Notes under the pieces: generated by a model | The model's input: only the letters and a program-made list of their open reading frames with translations | The model's database searches: none | Told to the model about the DNA's origin: nothing | Shown here: in pieces, positions 61,686 to 61,720 of the stretch | Layout of the letters: each line of letters starts with the position of its first letter | How positions within the stretch are numbered: position 1 is the first letter of the stretch | Made by a program: the position numbers and the translations under genes | From: Bacteroidales bacterium | Lineage (GTDB): Bacteria; Bacteroidota; Bacteroidia; Bacteroidales; F082 | NCBI GenBank assembly: GCA_016936355.1 | Contig: JAFGYB010000002.1 | Span: forward strand, 1-61,720 | DNA: 61,720 bases | Reading direction: 5' to 3'

Positions 61686-61720
61686 ATGACAAAAGCAGAG
61701 ATTGTAGCCGACATTGCCAA
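61686..61720 (+). CDS. HU/IHF-family DNA-binding protein (partial, runs off the window)
   Basis: Only the first 11 complete codons, MTKAEIVADIA, are visible. This is the standard beginning of HU/IHF-family nucleoid proteins, and HU next to mutY-ssb-gldE-gldD is the usual order in the phylum. The gene continues past the window edge. Confidence 0.8.
   Translation, partial: MTKAEIVADIA

Noticed and set aside
1..61720. tRNA or rRNA genes, insertion sequences, prophage
   Set aside because: No cloverleaf-like segments, transposase or integrase motifs, or terminal inverted repeats were noticed. A tRNAscan-SE or Infernal run would be decisive.

Overview
The window is chromosomal DNA of a member of the phylum Bacteroidota. 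The gliding/type IX secretion genes gldD and gldE sit in the HU-mutY-ssb-gldE-gldD order typical of the phylum. There is a DUF4292 lipoprotein, a NusG-like (UpxY-type) factor and a Vps10/sortilin-like Asp-box protein. Many genes are preceded by the Bacteroidota -7 element TAnnTTTG, and Shine-Dalgarno sequences are mostly absent. The order or family cannot be fixed from this sequence. I see no rRNA, tRNA, insertion sequence, prophage or CRISPR array.

Layout. 0-6 kb: a lipoprotein and nadA (-), then a very AT-rich 530-bp gap with many DnaA-box-like words (possible oriC), rpiB and a LutB-like protein (+), and a PhoB/PhoR-like two-component pair (-). 6-15.6 kb: ruvB-queG-redoxin operon, an iron alcohol dehydrogenase, an orphan cysD, a LysE exporter, a GH3-family protein and a molybdate operon modA-mop-modB-modC. 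15.7-18.6 kb: an XRE regulator, a strictly 21-bp-phased repeat array, a GPP34 (GOLPH3-like) protein and a secreted metallophosphoesterase; this is the least explained part of the window. 18.7-31 kb: an ECF sigma factor with a membrane partner, a slipin/NfeD pair, CvpA, a NusG-like factor, a nitroreductase, lnt, a hydrolase, a YhhN protein, the sortilin-like protein and mnmA, almost all on the minus strand. 31-47 kb: kbl, acpS, ybeY, mnmG, a methyltransferase, a very large NtrY-like kinase, a flippase, dut, a TPR lipoprotein, a DUF4292 protein and an EnvC-like protein, almost all on the plus strand. 46.9-55 kb: an AraC regulator with an N-terminal CxxC metal-binding-like domain, an esterase, and a CusC/CusB/CusA-type copper/silver efflux operon. 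55-61.7 kb: DedA, a DAHP synthase/chorismate mutase fusion, CorA, then gldD, gldE, ssb, mutY and the first codons of an HU-family gene.

Main observations. (1) Two perfect 16-bp parS palindromes sit in the short gaps on either side of mnmG, which places the window near the replication origin. Gene orientation also flips from mostly minus to mostly plus near 31 kb. (2) TTTG words recur every 21 bp, exactly two helical turns, for eleven consecutive steps in the gap between the XRE and GPP34 genes. (3) The predicted efflux pump keeps all three methionines known from copper/silver CusA at matching spacings, and a metal-binding-type AraC regulator lies just upstream. (4) Two genes (lnt and DAHP synthase) have a -7 element exactly 4 nt before the start codon, which suggests leaderless mRNAs.
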